A stretch of 64,000 nt of DNA from Nostoc sp. 'Peltigera membranacea cyanobiont' N6 (GCF_002949735.1 NZ_CP026681.1:5610001-5674000), one strand, 5' to 3'; shown: positions 27,490-36,766, numbered from the stretch's first letter. A program made the numbers and translations. Notes: generated by a model from the sequence alone, not told the origin.

Positions 27490-28661
27490 AGTAAGTGGGC
27501 GTCAAAAAAGTCAATTATGTTAAGATATGTAAATACAGAGAATGCATCTACAAGGGTGGTTTGTATATGGGCGCTCGTTTAAGAGTATTTCTAACTGATG
27601 AGCAAGACCGAACTTTGCGAAACCTGAGAAAAGAAGATGTGCCACAGAAAGTCAAAGATAGAGCGGAAGTAATCAGGCTAAATGCACATGGCTGGTATGT
27701 GGAGAAAATAGCATCTCACTTTGATTGGAACGAGAAAACAGTGAGAAAAGTCTTGCATCAATGGAAGAATCTCGGTTTAGAAGGACTTTGGGAATCACCC
27801 GGTCGAGGGGGAAAACCAAAATGGAAAGAGGATGACATAGTATTTTTAGAAGAATGCTTAAGAAAAGAGCCACGCACATATAATAGCCCTCAGTTAGCTC
27901 TGAAGTTAAAAACAGAACGCAACATACAGATGAGTCCCGATAGGTTAAGACGGGTACTCAAAAAAAGGGGATTGATTGGAAGCGCGCAAGAAAAAGTCAT
28001 AAAGGCAAACAAGATCCGATAGCACGAGCAAACAAGCAAGCAGACCTAGATATGCTGGAATTAGCTGCTGCAAGCGGTGAAATCGATTTAAAGTACTTAG
28101 ATGAATCAGGGTTTTGTGTGTGGAGTGAGCCTGGTTACACCTATTACTTTAGGGGTGAGCAAAAACGTTTAGAACAAACAAAACGCCGTGGTCGTAGATT
28201 AAGTATTATAGGATTTCTACAACCTTTAATAAGTTTTGTTTACGGTTTAGTTATCGGTGGTGTTAACCGTAAATCTTACATAAAAATGATGGACTCCGAA
28301 GCCCAGGAAGCACAAAAAACAGGACGTACCAGGGTAATTGTGCAAGATAACGGGCCAATACATCGATGCCGAGAAGTTCAGCAATTGTGGAAAAAATGGG
28401 AAAGTCAGGGTTTATACATATTTTTTCTACCAAAGTATTGCTCAGAAATGAATCCAATTGAATTGGAATGGCAACACATAAAAAAAGATGAGCTATCTGG
28501 GCAAGCATTTGATGATGAGTTAGACCTTGCTTACGCTGTAATCAATGGCGTCCAAGCTAGAGGGGAAAAAAGCAATCACAGTACACGACGTGTAAAATTT
28601 AACTCTAGCTTATCAGGTTGAGACTTTGTTACATAGCGGAAAATTTTGGCACCCACCTACT
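27490..28661 (+). mobile_element. IS630-family insertion sequence with TA target duplication
   Basis: The ends AGTAAGTGGGCGTCAAAA (27490) and, on the other strand, AGTAGGTGGGTGCCAAAA (28661) form an imperfect inverted repeat. TA is duplicated at 27488-27489 and 28662-28663. Length is 1172 bp. It interrupts the STAND NTPase gene exactly between FVGREYVF and SAIQAF. Confidence 0.9.
27567..28621 (+). CDS. IS630-family transposase, two frames joined by a -1 frameshift
   Basis: The first frame from ATG 27567 (MGARLRVFLTDEQDRTLRNL) encodes the helix-turn-helix part and stops at 28022. The second frame overlaps upstream of that stop and carries LKYLDESGFCVWS (first Asp), VIVQDNGPIHRC (second Asp) and PKYCSEMNPIELEW (catalytic Glu). 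A -1 slip on the GAAAAAG run near 27989-27995 gives a continuous protein (RARKSHKGKQDPIARANK), as in many cyanobacterial IS630 elements. The DDE triad is complete, so the element may be active. Confidence 0.85.
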
Positions 28662-29247
28662 TAAATACATATTCTCGTCCAACAAAACCCTCTATTTTTT
28701 CAGCGATTAAAGACTGGAAGCGAGACAAAGAAGATGAAGGAGGCATAACAGGAGACGACATTTCCCAGTCCAACTTCTGTTGAATCACGGACAGATTTTC
28801 TTCCACAGACGCATTTTTGTGCTTCAGCGTCAAAGTGAATATCCAATAGGGTTTATTCTTCAAATTCTCAGGGCGTTCATCCTTCAAAATTCTCAAATCT
28901 TCCAAATAGTAAAGTGCATTTTGCACCACTTCAGCTTGGCGTTTTATTAGGTTAATAGAAAACCCCTCTCGCTGACGCGACGGAATTTCTAAATGATTGC
29001 CTGTTTTCTCAACTAGCTGCCATAAAGCTAATTTTGTCGTACCTTTAAATACCTTTTCCCCTGTTTCAGTTCTTTTTTTATATTCTCCAGTTACTTTCAT
29101 TTGGTGATCTGAAACCCATTCCACTTGAACAGATGCTTCTGATTGAGAGCTATCATTAGCAAGCCACAGTAAGGCTTTGACTAAGCTTTGCATATTGCGT
29201 TGATAAAGTTCCGTCTTGCCAAACTTGCGTCTCTTTTTCTCAGGCAT
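28657..29247 (-). pseudogene. STAND NTPase, N-terminal domain severed by IS630
   Basis: Starts MPEKKRRKFGKTELYQRNMQ at ATG 29247. The frame is open further upstream, but family-like sequence begins here. It contains a winged-helix-like domain (GTTKLALWQLVEKTGN ... NALYYLEDLRILKDERP ... WIFTLTLKHK), of a type I know from the N-termini of cyanobacterial STAND ATPases. It ends FEGFVGREYVF-like (FVGREYVFK then a stop supplied by the IS end). FVGRE is the usual lead-in to the P-loop domain now at 27489. It is the 5' half of the interrupted gene. Confidence 0.8.
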
Positions 29248-29415
29248 AGGGCAAATATAAAGAAAATATAAATAATTTTTAATATTCTGTTCGGGCAACC
29301 TTCCCCAAACAGCTAATTCTTGCTGTAGGCTCATTTTACGAGTTTCTTGGGCAATTTGCGTGGGCAAAAGCCCAAAAAAACAATTCACCTTGTGACCATA
29401 ACAAAGGTGAATGCA

Positions 29416-29625
29416 ATGTCTATCAAACAAACCAGCTTTAAACAGAAAATTATTACTGGGTTGTTAATTGCGAAATTAACACTTATTGGCGTACAAGCTG
29501 AAAACCGCATTCAGCAGGGGGACTCTTCCACAGAGATTCTGATCTGGGTGATTAGTCAGTGTGTCCCGGTACTGCTACATATTGAACGACTAGAAAAAGA
29601 ACAAAATAAGAACAAATACAAATAA
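29416..29625 (+). CDS. Small hypothetical protein (69 aa), possibly membrane associated
   Basis: From ATG 29416 (MSIKQTSFKQKIITGLLIAK) the protein has two hydrophobic stretches, TGLLIAKLTLIGV and ILIWVISQCVPVLLHI, and a charged tail EKEQNKNKYK. AAAGG lies a few bases upstream. An open frame extends to 29347, but the upstream residues look non-coding. I recognise no family. It is divergent from the interrupted STAND gene. Confidence 0.45.
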   Translation: MSIKQTSFKQKIITGLLIAKLTLIGVQAENRIQQGDSSTEILIWVISQCVPVLLHIERLEKEQNKNKYK

Positions 29626-29773
29626 CCTAATCCCCCAATTGCAATTTTACTTTCACCAAGCTCTTTATTCCACGTAATTAGGATTTCGTTGAATCTGCAA
29701 TCAAAAATGTTTCTACCTCTGCAATGAGATATTTGCAGAGGTAGAAATTTGCTCATGAATGCTTTCCACAGTC

Positions 29774-29963
29774 TATAAACTTGCACCAGCTTCAGCTACA
29801 GCAGCACCTTCTTCTGGTTTAGACTCCTTCGCCTTCTTCTGAAAAATTTGAATTCCTGCATCAACTACTTCAAACCCTTTTTCTGTTCGTTGTCCAAGCT
29901 TGCCAGATATAGCCCCTGCCCAGTCCCCAAATTCCGAAGCATTACTGGTTGAGTCGATGGCGG
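29774..29963 (-). pseudogene. 3' exon fragment of an unknown gene, cut by the group II intron
   Basis: On the minus strand the frame ASEFGDWAGAISGKLGQRTE ... GIQIFQKKAKES ... AEAGASL ends at TAG 29774. It has no start codon and begins immediately after the predicted 3' end of the group II intron. The 5' exon was not found, because the intron's 5' part is also missing. Identity of the gene is unknown. Confidence 0.5.
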
Positions 29964-31345
29964 GTAGTCGGGTAAGGTTTGAGCGTCACCGCTCTCCCCT
30001 CCCCTAAGAACCGTGCATAAGACTTTCGCACTTACACGGCTCAAGCCTTACTTCAAGCGAGTTGACTTGGTTTTAGAATGTTCCTGTTTGTGACACGCAT
30101 GGTGCAAGTGCTGTAGGTTTTCAATGTCGTCTCGTCCACCTTGAGAAACGGGAACTATGTGATGGGTGTTTAATTCCTCTCCATTGAATAAAGGTTCACC
30201 ACAGATAGGACATTTCCAATTTTGGGTTTGAGCGATTTTATAATTGTGAGAGCTTTTCTCCCAGTAGCTCTTTCCATATTTCTGGTGACGTTTTCCCCAG
30301 TATTCTTGGAGTGAAGGGTCATCCGGTGATGCTTCGCCCTTGACCTTTACATGGCGTTCGATGGGCGTGTACGCTATCGGGTATAGGATTATATCCTTTT
30401 CTTTCCCTCGGCGGTCGCTAGTTGTGGTAGCGAACGTCCATTTATTACCATTTATTGTCTTGAAGTAACGCTTCCGAACCCATTTTGTATTTTTGTTGGG
30501 ATGTCTACGTTTAGCCCAATTCCAAAGGTATCGCCATGTTCTACTTTTGATATATTCAAAAGTTTCTTTACTAACAACACCTTTGTAATAATTGGAAAAT
30601 CCACGAAGAATTGGATTAAGTCTTTTTATGACTCTCCCTTGTTCGCTCCCATTCATTGCTGTAATTTCTCGCCCAATTCGTTTGCAGAAGTCCAGGACTT
30701 TCTTCTTCGAGGGCTTGATAAGCAATTTGCCATTGTAATGGCGGTGGTTGAATCCAAGAAAGTCAAAACCATCCTCTATCGACGTTATCAGCGTCTTCTC
30801 CGCGCTGAAATTCAGTCCTCTTTCTGACAACCATTGCTGAATCTGGATTTGGGCTTTTTCAAGACTTCCTTTGTCTCTAGCTGTGACAATAAAATCATCA
30901 GCATATCTAACCACGCCAAGTTTTGGATTGGTGGATTTTATATAGTTTTCTAATCCATGCAATCCGATGTTGGCTAGAAGAGGTGATATCACTCCTCCCT
31001 GTGGTGTGCCTGTCTGTGTTGGGTTATATTTCCCTTCAAAGATAAATCCAGCTTTTAACCATCCTTTTATTAGGTTTCTTCTAGGGAAGTTTCCTAACCG
31101 TTTGAGGATAGATTCATGGATAATGTTATCAAAGAAGCCTTGAATATCAGCTTCTAGAACCCAAGTATTTCTAGCATTTGGACTTGCATTTAATCTTATC
31201 CAGTTTTGTGCTATAGCGTCTTGACAACTTCTACCAGGTCTGAATCCATAGGAATTTGGTTCAAATATGGCTTCCCATTCTGGTTCTAGTGAATTAACTA
31301 TTATTGCCTGTTCGATTCTGTCACGCACGGTGGGAACGATATAAT
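29964..31345 (-). mobile_element. 5'-truncated group II intron
   Basis: The intron-encoded protein, domain V and the 3' end are present on the minus strand. The 5' part (domain I, the start of the ORF and the 5' splice site) is missing. The break is at about 31338-31345, where the DUF5372/serine recombinase module begins. It cannot splice or retrohome as it stands. Confidence 0.8.
30008..30042 (-). ncRNA. Group II intron domain V
   Basis: On the minus strand GAGCCGTGTAAGTGCGAAAG continues into TCTTATGCACGGTTC, giving the conserved ~34-nt hairpin GAGCCGU ... GAAA ... ACGGUUC. The catalytic triad region is partly altered (AAG/CTT-type stem rather than the common GCG/CGC). It lies just after the intron ORF stop, in the normal position. 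Confidence 0.82.
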
Positions 31346-31355
31346 AAAACTGCAC
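30048..31355 (-). CDS. Group II intron reverse transcriptase/maturase with HNH endonuclease, N-terminally truncated
   Basis: The intact part starts at PTVRDRIEQAIIVNSLEPEW, within the RT region, so RT blocks 0-2 are lost. Present are GFRPGRSCQDA, ADIQGFFDNI, TPQGGVISPLLANI, the active site VVRYADDF, the maturase (domain X) region around LRGFSNYYKGVV, and a C-terminal HNH nuclease with two CxxC-type pairs (CPICGEPL ... NTHHIVP ... HHACHKQ). The nominal start residues MQFYYIV are supplied by the junction sequence. Related intron proteins are about 550-600 aa. Confidence 0.85.
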   Translation of the reverse strand: MQFYYIVPTVRDRIEQAIIVNSLEPEWEAIFEPNSYGFRPGRSCQDAIAQNWIRLNASPNARNTWVLEADIQGFFDNIIHESILKRLGNFPRRNLIKGWLKAGFIFEGKYNPTQTGTPQGGVISPLLANIGLHGLENYIKSTNPKLGVVRYADDFIVTARDKGSLEKAQIQIQQWLSERGLNFSAEKTLITSIEDGFDFLGFNHRHYNGKLLIKPSKKKVLDFCKRIGREITAMNGSEQGRVIKRLNPILRGFSNYYKGVVSKETFEYIKSRTWRYLWNWAKRRHPNKNTKWVRKRYFKTINGNKWTFATTTSDRRGKEKDIILYPIAYTPIERHVKVKGEASPDDPSLQEYWGKRHQKYGKSYWEKSSHNYKIAQTQNWKCPICGEPLFNGEELNTHHIVPVSQGGRDDIENLQHLHHACHKQEHSKTKSTRLK

Positions 31356-31372
31356 ATAACTTCAAGTCTCTT

Positions 31373-31819
31373 TTGGGAAGTAGTGTCACCATCACCAATC
31401 CCATTCACCCACTGTATGGTCAGTCAGTTGTAGTACGGCAAATTCGCAAAGTTGGTCAAGAGACTAAAGTAACCGTAGAAAGTCCATTGGGAGGATTTTT
31501 GTCTCTACCAGCAAGGGAAACCGACCTATGGACACAACAAGTAAGCACGACCCAAGTCGGGAAGTTTTTACCTGAAAAACTACTGCGATTGAGTGAATGG
31601 GTAGCAGGGCGATCGCAATTTATAACGTCAGAAATTCCTTGTGTTCCTGAAAATAAAGGAGTTGAACACAGGAAAAACAATAATGATACAAAAGCATCTA
31701 CTACCAACCACTCAACCAGCCAACAAAGAAAGGCTAAATCGTCTAATAAAACTAACAGCAAGGTTAGTAGACAAAATACTCGTAGCACGAGGTTCAGACG
31801 AGTCGATAATAAGGAGTAA
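31373..31819 (+). CDS. DUF5372-like protein upstream of serine recombinase
   Basis: The core VTITNPIHPLYGQSVVVRQ ... GFLSLPARETDLW matches what I know of DUF5372, small proteins encoded beside large serine recombinases. The frame is open from 31304, but its first part is antisense to the truncated intron ORF. A TTG at 31373 is a possible start, and the native start may have been lost at the junction. The C-terminal ~50 residues are low-complexity N/T/S/K and overlap another frame (31683-31832), so the true 3' limit is uncertain. Confidence 0.6.
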   Translation: MGSSVTITNPIHPLYGQSVVVRQIRKVGQETKVTVESPLGGFLSLPARETDLWTQQVSTTQVGKFLPEKLLRLSEWVAGRSQFITSEIPCVPENKGVEHRKNNNDTKASTTNHSTSQQRKAKSSNKTNSKVSRQNTRSTRFRRVDNKE

Positions 31820-31832
31820 ACCAGATGAATAG
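31683..31832 (+). CDS. Small ORF (49 aa) overlapping the recombinase start
   Basis: MIQKHLLPTTQPANKERLNR continues as a plausible helix (LIKLTARLVDKILVARGS). Its stop overlaps the recombinase start by 8 bp, which would allow translational coupling. It overlaps the low-complexity tail of the DUF5372-like frame, and its composition looks more protein-like than that tail. Function unknown. Confidence 0.45.
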   Translation: MIQKHLLPTTQPANKERLNRLIKLTARLVDKILVARGSDESIIRSKPDE

Positions 31833-33903
31833 TAAAGTTAGGACGACCCATCTGGAACGCCATGCTGTTGTATATTTAAGACAATCGACACCCACTCAGG
31901 TCGAATTCCACCGTGAAAGTACAGAAAGACAATACGCCCTAGCTGACCGTGCATTAACCTTGGGTTGGGACAAGAGTCAAATCGAAGTATTGGATAGTGA
32001 CCTTGGTAAAAGTGGGCAAACCACGACAGGACGTGAGGATTTTCATCGACTAATGGCTGCTGTTGGTTTAGGAGAGGTGGGGGCTGTTTTGGCTCTCGAA
32101 GCCTCAAGATTTTCTCGTTCCCAAGCGGATTGGCATAAACTTTTAGATATCTGTGCCCTTACAGATACCTTGGTAATTGACCACGATGGAATTTATGATC
32201 CAAATGATTTTAACGACCGAGTGATACTGGGGTTTAAAGGAACTTGGAGTCACACAGAACTACACGGTATGCGTTTACGCTTACAAGGAGCCAAACTGAA
32301 CAAGGCGAAAAAAGGAGAATTGCGCTGCTCTCCACCTACTGGCTATGTCTACGACCCAGAAGGAAAATTGGTGCTAGACCCAGATGAGGGTGTAGTTGCC
32401 GCAATACAGTTAGCCTTTCAACAGTTCCGCGAACTTAGAACGGCGTTTAAGGTGATGCGCTACTTTTGTGTAAACCAAATTCCTTTCCCAAGAAGACGTT
32501 GGCGACCTGGGGATATTGGTACACTTCATTGGGGGCCAGCCAACCTTAGCCGTATAACTGCCCTACTGCATAACCCAACTTACACAGGGACATACGTGTA
32601 TGGTAGACGACGCAGTATTAATGTCATTGAGGGTGGGCAAATAAAGAAAGTTAAAATCCAGCAACTACCCCAAGAAGAATGGAAAGTGATAATCCACAAC
32701 GCTCACGAGGCTTATATTAGTTGGTCTGAATATTTGTCTAATTGTGAACGACTCAGGCAGAATAGCCCCGTTTCTTTATCAGATGGATGTCCTAGCACAC
32801 CTAGAGAGGGCTTTGCTCTTCTTCAAGGTTTAGTAATTTGCGGTAAATGCGGTCGTCGGATGAGTCCTCGCTACCACGGTACTGGTGGTTGTAGAGCGGC
32901 TTATGAATGTTCCCAAGCTCGTAAACAAGATGGTAGCATGGGTGTTTGTTGGACTGTAGCTGGAGCAGCAATTGATACAGCAGTCGCAGAGCAAGTACTT
33001 GGAGCTTTTACCTCTGAACAACTCGACATTTCCCTTGCTGTGCTGTCAGAGTTGGAAAATCAGGCTTTTGAGATAGATAAAACATGGCAACTAAGGCTCG
33101 AAAGGGCACGTTATGAAGCTAATAGAGCAGAGCGTCAATATGATGCCACCGAGCCAGAGAATCGTTTAGTCGCCCGTACACTAGAGAGGCGCTGGAATGA
33201 AAAACTACAACTTTTAGCAGAATTAGAAGAGGCATACCAAAAAGCACGTCTTGTACAACGACTGGAATTAACAGCAGCGCAACGGCAACAAATTTTACAG
33301 TTAGCCAACGATATTCCCAGACTGTGGCACGCCAGTACTACTACGAACCTTGAGCGTAAAGAGATACTGGGATTGTTAGTCAAACAAGTCGCTATTACCC
33401 CAATTGATGCTCCAGAACGTTCCACTCGTGTGCAAATACTGTGGCATACAGGAGCTACAAGCTGCTTTGTTGCTACACGCCCAACAAATGCAGAAAAATT
33501 CCGAACACCTAACCAAGTCATTCAACTCATTGAAGAATTAGCTGTAGGCCGAACTGATAGCGAAATTGCTCATGAACTGAATCGCCGAGGTTTGGTGGGT
33601 GGTAAAGGGCGGGCTTTTACGAAAAAAGGTGTTGCCTGGATTCGTTGGAAGTTTGGGATTGAAAAGCCCTTAAGTAATCCACAAGTAGCACCTAACGGGG
33701 TCAGTCCAGAAGGTTATTATTCCACCAGTGCCCTAGCTGAAAAACTTGGTGTTGGAATTCATACCATCTATTACTGGCGAGATAAAGGAATTATTCAGGC
33801 TTTCCAAGAAACAGAACGAAGTCCCTGGTGGTATAAGGTTACACCCGAAATTTTAGACACTTTACGAGAAAAAATTCGCCGTGTGCCCGTTAAATCTGAA
33901 TAA
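31825..33903 (+). CDS. Large serine recombinase
   Basis: 692 residues. The N-terminal resolvase domain has AVVYLRQSTPTQVEFHRES (catalytic Ser in LRQST) and VLALEASRFSRSQADWHKLL. A recombinase domain follows (GYVYDPEGKLVLDPDEG ... HNPTYTGTYVYGRRR), then a zinc ribbon (VICGKCGRRMSPRY ... CSQARKQDGSMGVCW), a long coiled coil (about 415-480) and a C-terminal helix-turn-helix (SALAEKLGVGIHTIYYWRD). It cuts and rejoins DNA through a phosphoserine intermediate and probably mobilises the module containing the two small upstream ORFs. All key N-terminal residues are visible. The element's outer attachment sites could not be placed. Confidence 0.9.
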   Translation: MNSKVRTTHLERHAVVYLRQSTPTQVEFHRESTERQYALADRALTLGWDKSQIEVLDSDLGKSGQTTTGREDFHRLMAAVGLGEVGAVLALEASRFSRSQADWHKLLDICALTDTLVIDHDGIYDPNDFNDRVILGFKGTWSHTELHGMRLRLQGAKLNKAKKGELRCSPPTGYVYDPEGKLVLDPDEGVVAAIQLAFQQFRELRTAFKVMRYFCVNQIPFPRRRWRPGDIGTLHWGPANLSRITALLHNPTYTGTYVYGRRRSINVIEGGQIKKVKIQQLPQEEWKVIIHNAHEAYISWSEYLSNCERLRQNSPVSLSDGCPSTPREGFALLQGLVICGKCGRRMSPRYHGTGGCRAAYECSQARKQDGSMGVCWTVAGAAIDTAVAEQVLGAFTSEQLDISLAVLSELENQAFEIDKTWQLRLERARYEANRAERQYDATEPENRLVARTLERRWNEKLQLLAELEEAYQKARLVQRLELTAAQRQQILQLANDIPRLWHASTTTNLERKEILGLLVKQVAITPIDAPERSTRVQILWHTGATSCFVATRPTNAEKFRTPNQVIQLIEELAVGRTDSEIAHELNRRGLVGGKGRAFTKKGVAWIRWKFGIEKPLSNPQVAPNGVSPEGYYSTSALAEKLGVGIHTIYYWRDKGIIQAFQETERSPWWYKVTPEILDTLREKIRRVPVKSE

Positions 33904-33949
33904 TACCAGTTTGATAATGAGCCGAAAATAATAGCTTGTATACGGTTAA

Positions 33950-33982
33950 CCCCTTGGAGTAATTTTGTACTCAAGGGGTTTT
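33950..33982. terminator. Bidirectional rho-independent terminator
   Basis: CCCCTTG at 33950-33956 pairs with CAAGGGG at 33972-33978, extended by AGT/ACT, followed by TTTT. It lies between the convergent recombinase gene and the leftward HTH-protein gene. Confidence 0.75.
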
Positions 33983-34424
33983 ACTGTATATCGGGTGAGG
34001 GCTTTTCAATAAACTTTTCACCATCAAAATGCCAAGCAATTCCATCTGGGTCGTGAAGAGAAGTCCATTGCCCAAAATTTGGAGCATTTTTCTTATGACG
34101 AAGGGTGCTAGGAGAAACATTTAGTCTTCTTGCTAAAGCTGCACCAGTCAGGTGAGATTGGACTTCCAGAGAATTTTTACTTTCGGGTTTCTTTAGTGAG
34201 CTATTAGGTAAGTCAGTAAGCGGCTCACTATTATCAGATGATACTTTGGCATGATTATTTTCTTCGAGTAGTGGTAGACCATCAAGTGAGTCATGAAATG
34301 GCTCACCAATGACGGTCTCTAGTAAGTCATTTGATGCTGGCTCACTTAGTAGCTCATTATAGGGAGGCGTGTTCTCCTCAATTAGTATGGAATTTAAGAT
34401 AGATTCAGCAGTTGGTGTTACCAA
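33981..34424 (-). CDS. HTH-containing protein fragment with Ser/Glu-rich repeats
   Basis: The C-terminal end HLTGAALARRLNVSPSTLRH (helix-turn-helix) followed by WTSLHDPDGIAWHFDGEKF is a module I know from cyanobacterial plasmid and integrase-type proteins. Ahead of it is a Ser/Glu/Leu-rich region with degenerate SEL/SEP units. The frame stays open, without an ATG, up to a stop at 34560, so the gene may be truncated at its 5' end. Function unknown; DNA binding is likely. Confidence 0.5.
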   Translation of the reverse strand: MVTPTAESILNSILIEENTPPYNELLSEPASNDLLETVIGEPFHDSLDGLPLLEENNHAKVSSDNSEPLTDLPNSSLKKPESKNSLEVQSHLTGAALARRLNVSPSTLRHKKNAPNFGQWTSLHDPDGIAWHFDGEKFIEKPSPDIQ

Positions 34425-34631
34425 TAGTGACTCATTTGATAGCTCACTGTCAGCGGATACGGTTTCAATAATAGATGACTTCGATAATTCAGTGTCAACA
34501 TCTGCCCCAGTTATTGGTAGCTCACTTATAGATGTACTTCCGGACGCAATACTGCTCGGTTAAGGAAAAATAGAGGGTAAAACAAAGAAAATAGTGTTCG
34601 CGTATATAATCCGCGAACAAGATGATTGGAC

Positions 34632-34963
34632 TTACTTTTTCTCTTTGAGGCTATCGTACAAGTCCACCCAATTTTGACGAAGAGAGTCGATGCACTCAGT
34701 TAAGTGATCGATTTGGGTTCTTCTAGCCACGGAGAGGACAGCATTAATATGAGCAGGCTTCCAGCCTTACCCAAATGCTTGTATTTGCTCAATTTGTTGG
34801 GTTGAGTTGTGGAAAAAATTGGTTTGGTCGCGTGTAACTTATAGTACCAATAAGCTTGCTTTTTTCCGCGTGCTTGGTAACGTAAAACACAACACCCAGG
34901 TGGTGCGATTTCCCCCGAAGCCTGAATTTGTTGTATAGAGAGTTGTAACGTCGTAATAGCCAT
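34632..34963 (-). pseudogene. Small plasmid-type hypothetical protein, frameshifted
   Basis: Starts MAITTLQLSIQQIQASGEIA, then APPGCCVLRYQARGKKQAYW and KYKHLGKAGS. After that the frame runs off (LLILMLSS). One frame over, the expected continuation AHINAVLSVARRTQIDHLTE ... DSLKEKK ends at 34632-34634. A single missing C near 34750 explains the break. I have seen this PPGCxxxRYQARGK...YWYYKL pattern in cyanobacterial mobile regions but know no function. Confidence 0.6.
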
Positions 34964-34997
34964 GAGTTTTTGGTCATCGGACTCTGTTGTATCGGTG

Positions 34998-35204
34998 TTC
35001 AAAAATCTGATTCATGGTTTCGCCAGTTTACGAATACCGGAATTAATACGTTTTAAAACACCAACTTCTTCATCAATTACCGAAGCACGGCAACGAACCG
35101 GAGCATCTGTAATGACACGTTTGTTTGAGATGGTTGCAAAGCCATTAGCAACGCCTTTAACGCCAGGTGCTTTTTTGGGAGGATTGAGAATAATGGCTGT
35201 AGAT
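34998..35204 (+). pseudogene. IS4-family transposase N-terminal remnant
   Basis: The frame reads FASLRIPELIRFKTPTSSSI, TEARQRTGASVMTRLFEMVA, PLATPLTPGAFLGGLRIMAVD, the characteristic lead-in to the first catalytic Asp of IS4-type transposases. It is cut right after MAVD by the left end of the next element at 35205, and its 3' part was not found on the other side. Confidence 0.72.
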
Positions 35205-36657
35205 CAATACCTCTGCCAATTTACGAGGGTTCAACGCCAGTGGAAACGGGATGAATACGTCCTAAAGCAGTAAGTTTGGCAAAAATCTGGGTTAATAAAA
35301 TAGGCTCAGGGATTTCGGGAAGCATTTTTAAGATTTCATGGACATATCGAAAGCCACGATAATGAGCCTTAAGGTCAATAATCCCTGAGTCGGGATTAAG
35401 GGTACGGAAATCAGCGAGAAGATGATGAGATAAATTAACCATAAAGAATGCTAGATTAGCAGCATTAGTCACCGCAGTTTGACCGATATTCATAAAGTCT
35501 TCCAATCCCCAAAATTGCTTGGCATCACGGAAGTTAAACTCGATTTGAAAGCGCAATTTGTAGTAGTCAATTATTTTCTCAGATGACAATTTTAGGTCGC
35601 TGGAAAAAAGAATAACGTGACTGCGAGCATTAGTTTTGAGATTGGTTTTCACTAAAATAACTACATTCAGGGACTGGGCAAATTCTTTGTGTAGTAAACT
35701 AGCTTGATAAGTATCGGTTTGGATATCCTCCTCAATAATGCTTTGACGCAAATATTCATCAGAAATATTACGCCAGTCTAGTTTCTCTCCGTATTTACGG
35801 CGTGAACGGTGATTAGGGTCAGGATTTTGGTAGGGGATGTATAATGCTGAATCGTGGCGTAACTTGGAAATTATATGCAAGTTGACTTGTCGAGCCATCT
35901 GCAAAGCATTATTGTTTCCAAAATGACCATCTAAAACTAAGTAAGTAAGCGGGATAAAGTTAGCTATCAACAAGACTAACTCATTAATCATCTTCTTAAT
36001 TCTTAGTAATTCAGATGTGAGAATTACTTCAGTCTTGTTTTTGTTTTTACTCCCTTTTGGTCGTCCACGTCCACGTTTTTCTTTGGTTTTTATTTCTGGT
36101 CTTGGTGATACACTACTTTTTTCTATATCGCTCTTTATCACCTGTTCTATTTGAATCGGGAATGAGTGTCTTTGTTCGACACTTACTAATGATAATGTAA
36201 AGAAAGATAGTCCTGATATTGGTTTACTTACTAAGCTGGAAAAGAACCTATCTAATCCATAAGTCTGTTTACCTGATTTGCTGACTACAACTTCATCTCC
36301 TGCAAGTAAATATACCTCATTTGCACGAAACAAATGCTTGCGGAAAAATAGCCAAAATAACGTCGCCCAAGGTATTCCCGTATGAAAAAACCTCAATATT
36401 GTCCGATAACTGCCACCAATCCCTGCCCAACGTGATATTCCTAACATAGTGACTCGGCCGTTCATTGCTAACATAGCCAAGATTATTTGGTTCAACTGCC
36501 GCATTGTTGTAGCGTTTATCTGCGGTAGCAGGCATTGTAAGAGTGATAGGATGTCGAGCATGGGCGAATTGTAGTTTTTGAGTTGTCGTTTGGGAAGACA
36601 ACAACTCTACTACAGAGCGCCCTCTCTCTTCATACTCTTGTTTTGGCGAAGGTATTG
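35205..36657 (-). mobile_element. DDE insertion sequence (IS4-superfamily/IS701-like)
   Basis: CAATACCTCTGCCAA at 35205-35219 and, on the other strand, CAATACCTTCGCCAA ending at 36657 match at 13 of 15 positions and enclose one leftward transposase. Length would be 1453 bp. Short target duplication could not be confirmed. It truncates the IS4-type remnant on its left. Confidence 0.65.
35221..36561 (-). CDS. DDE transposase (IS4 superfamily, cyanobacterial type)
   Basis: 446 residues. It shows YLLAGDEVVVSKSGKQTYGL (first Asp region), LTYLVLDGHFGNNNALQMAR (second Asp) and the Y-(2)-R-(3)-E-(6)-K-like signature IDYYKLRFQIEFNFRDAKQF with catalytic Glu. A basic hinge GRGRPKGSKNKNK lies in the middle. 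The frame is full length and uninterrupted. Exact family naming (IS4 versus IS701) needs a database comparison. Confidence 0.8.
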   Translation of the reverse strand: MLDILSLLQCLLPQINATTMRQLNQIILAMLAMNGRVTMLGISRWAGIGGSYRTILRFFHTGIPWATLFWLFFRKHLFRANEVYLLAGDEVVVSKSGKQTYGLDRFFSSLVSKPISGLSFFTLSLVSVEQRHSFPIQIEQVIKSDIEKSSVSPRPEIKTKEKRGRGRPKGSKNKNKTEVILTSELLRIKKMINELVLLIANFIPLTYLVLDGHFGNNNALQMARQVNLHIISKLRHDSALYIPYQNPDPNHRSRRKYGEKLDWRNISDEYLRQSIIEEDIQTDTYQASLLHKEFAQSLNVVILVKTNLKTNARSHVILFSSDLKLSSEKIIDYYKLRFQIEFNFRDAKQFWGLEDFMNIGQTAVTNAANLAFFMVNLSHHLLADFRTLNPDSGIIDLKAHYRGFRYVHEILKMLPEIPEPILLTQIFAKLTALGRIHPVSTGVEPS

Positions 36658-36766
36658 CGATAGAGTTGGCATTTCTCCAGGGTTTTTATATGCAATAGGT
36701 TTATTACCCAAGAGTTTGTAAGGAGCGCAGCAACGGGGAACGGATCAATTTCTACTGTCATAAGAG

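Noticed and set aside
34369..34563. Plus-strand Ser/Asp-rich ORF
   Set aside because: It is antisense to the Ser/Glu-rich part of the leftward HTH protein and has no independent support.
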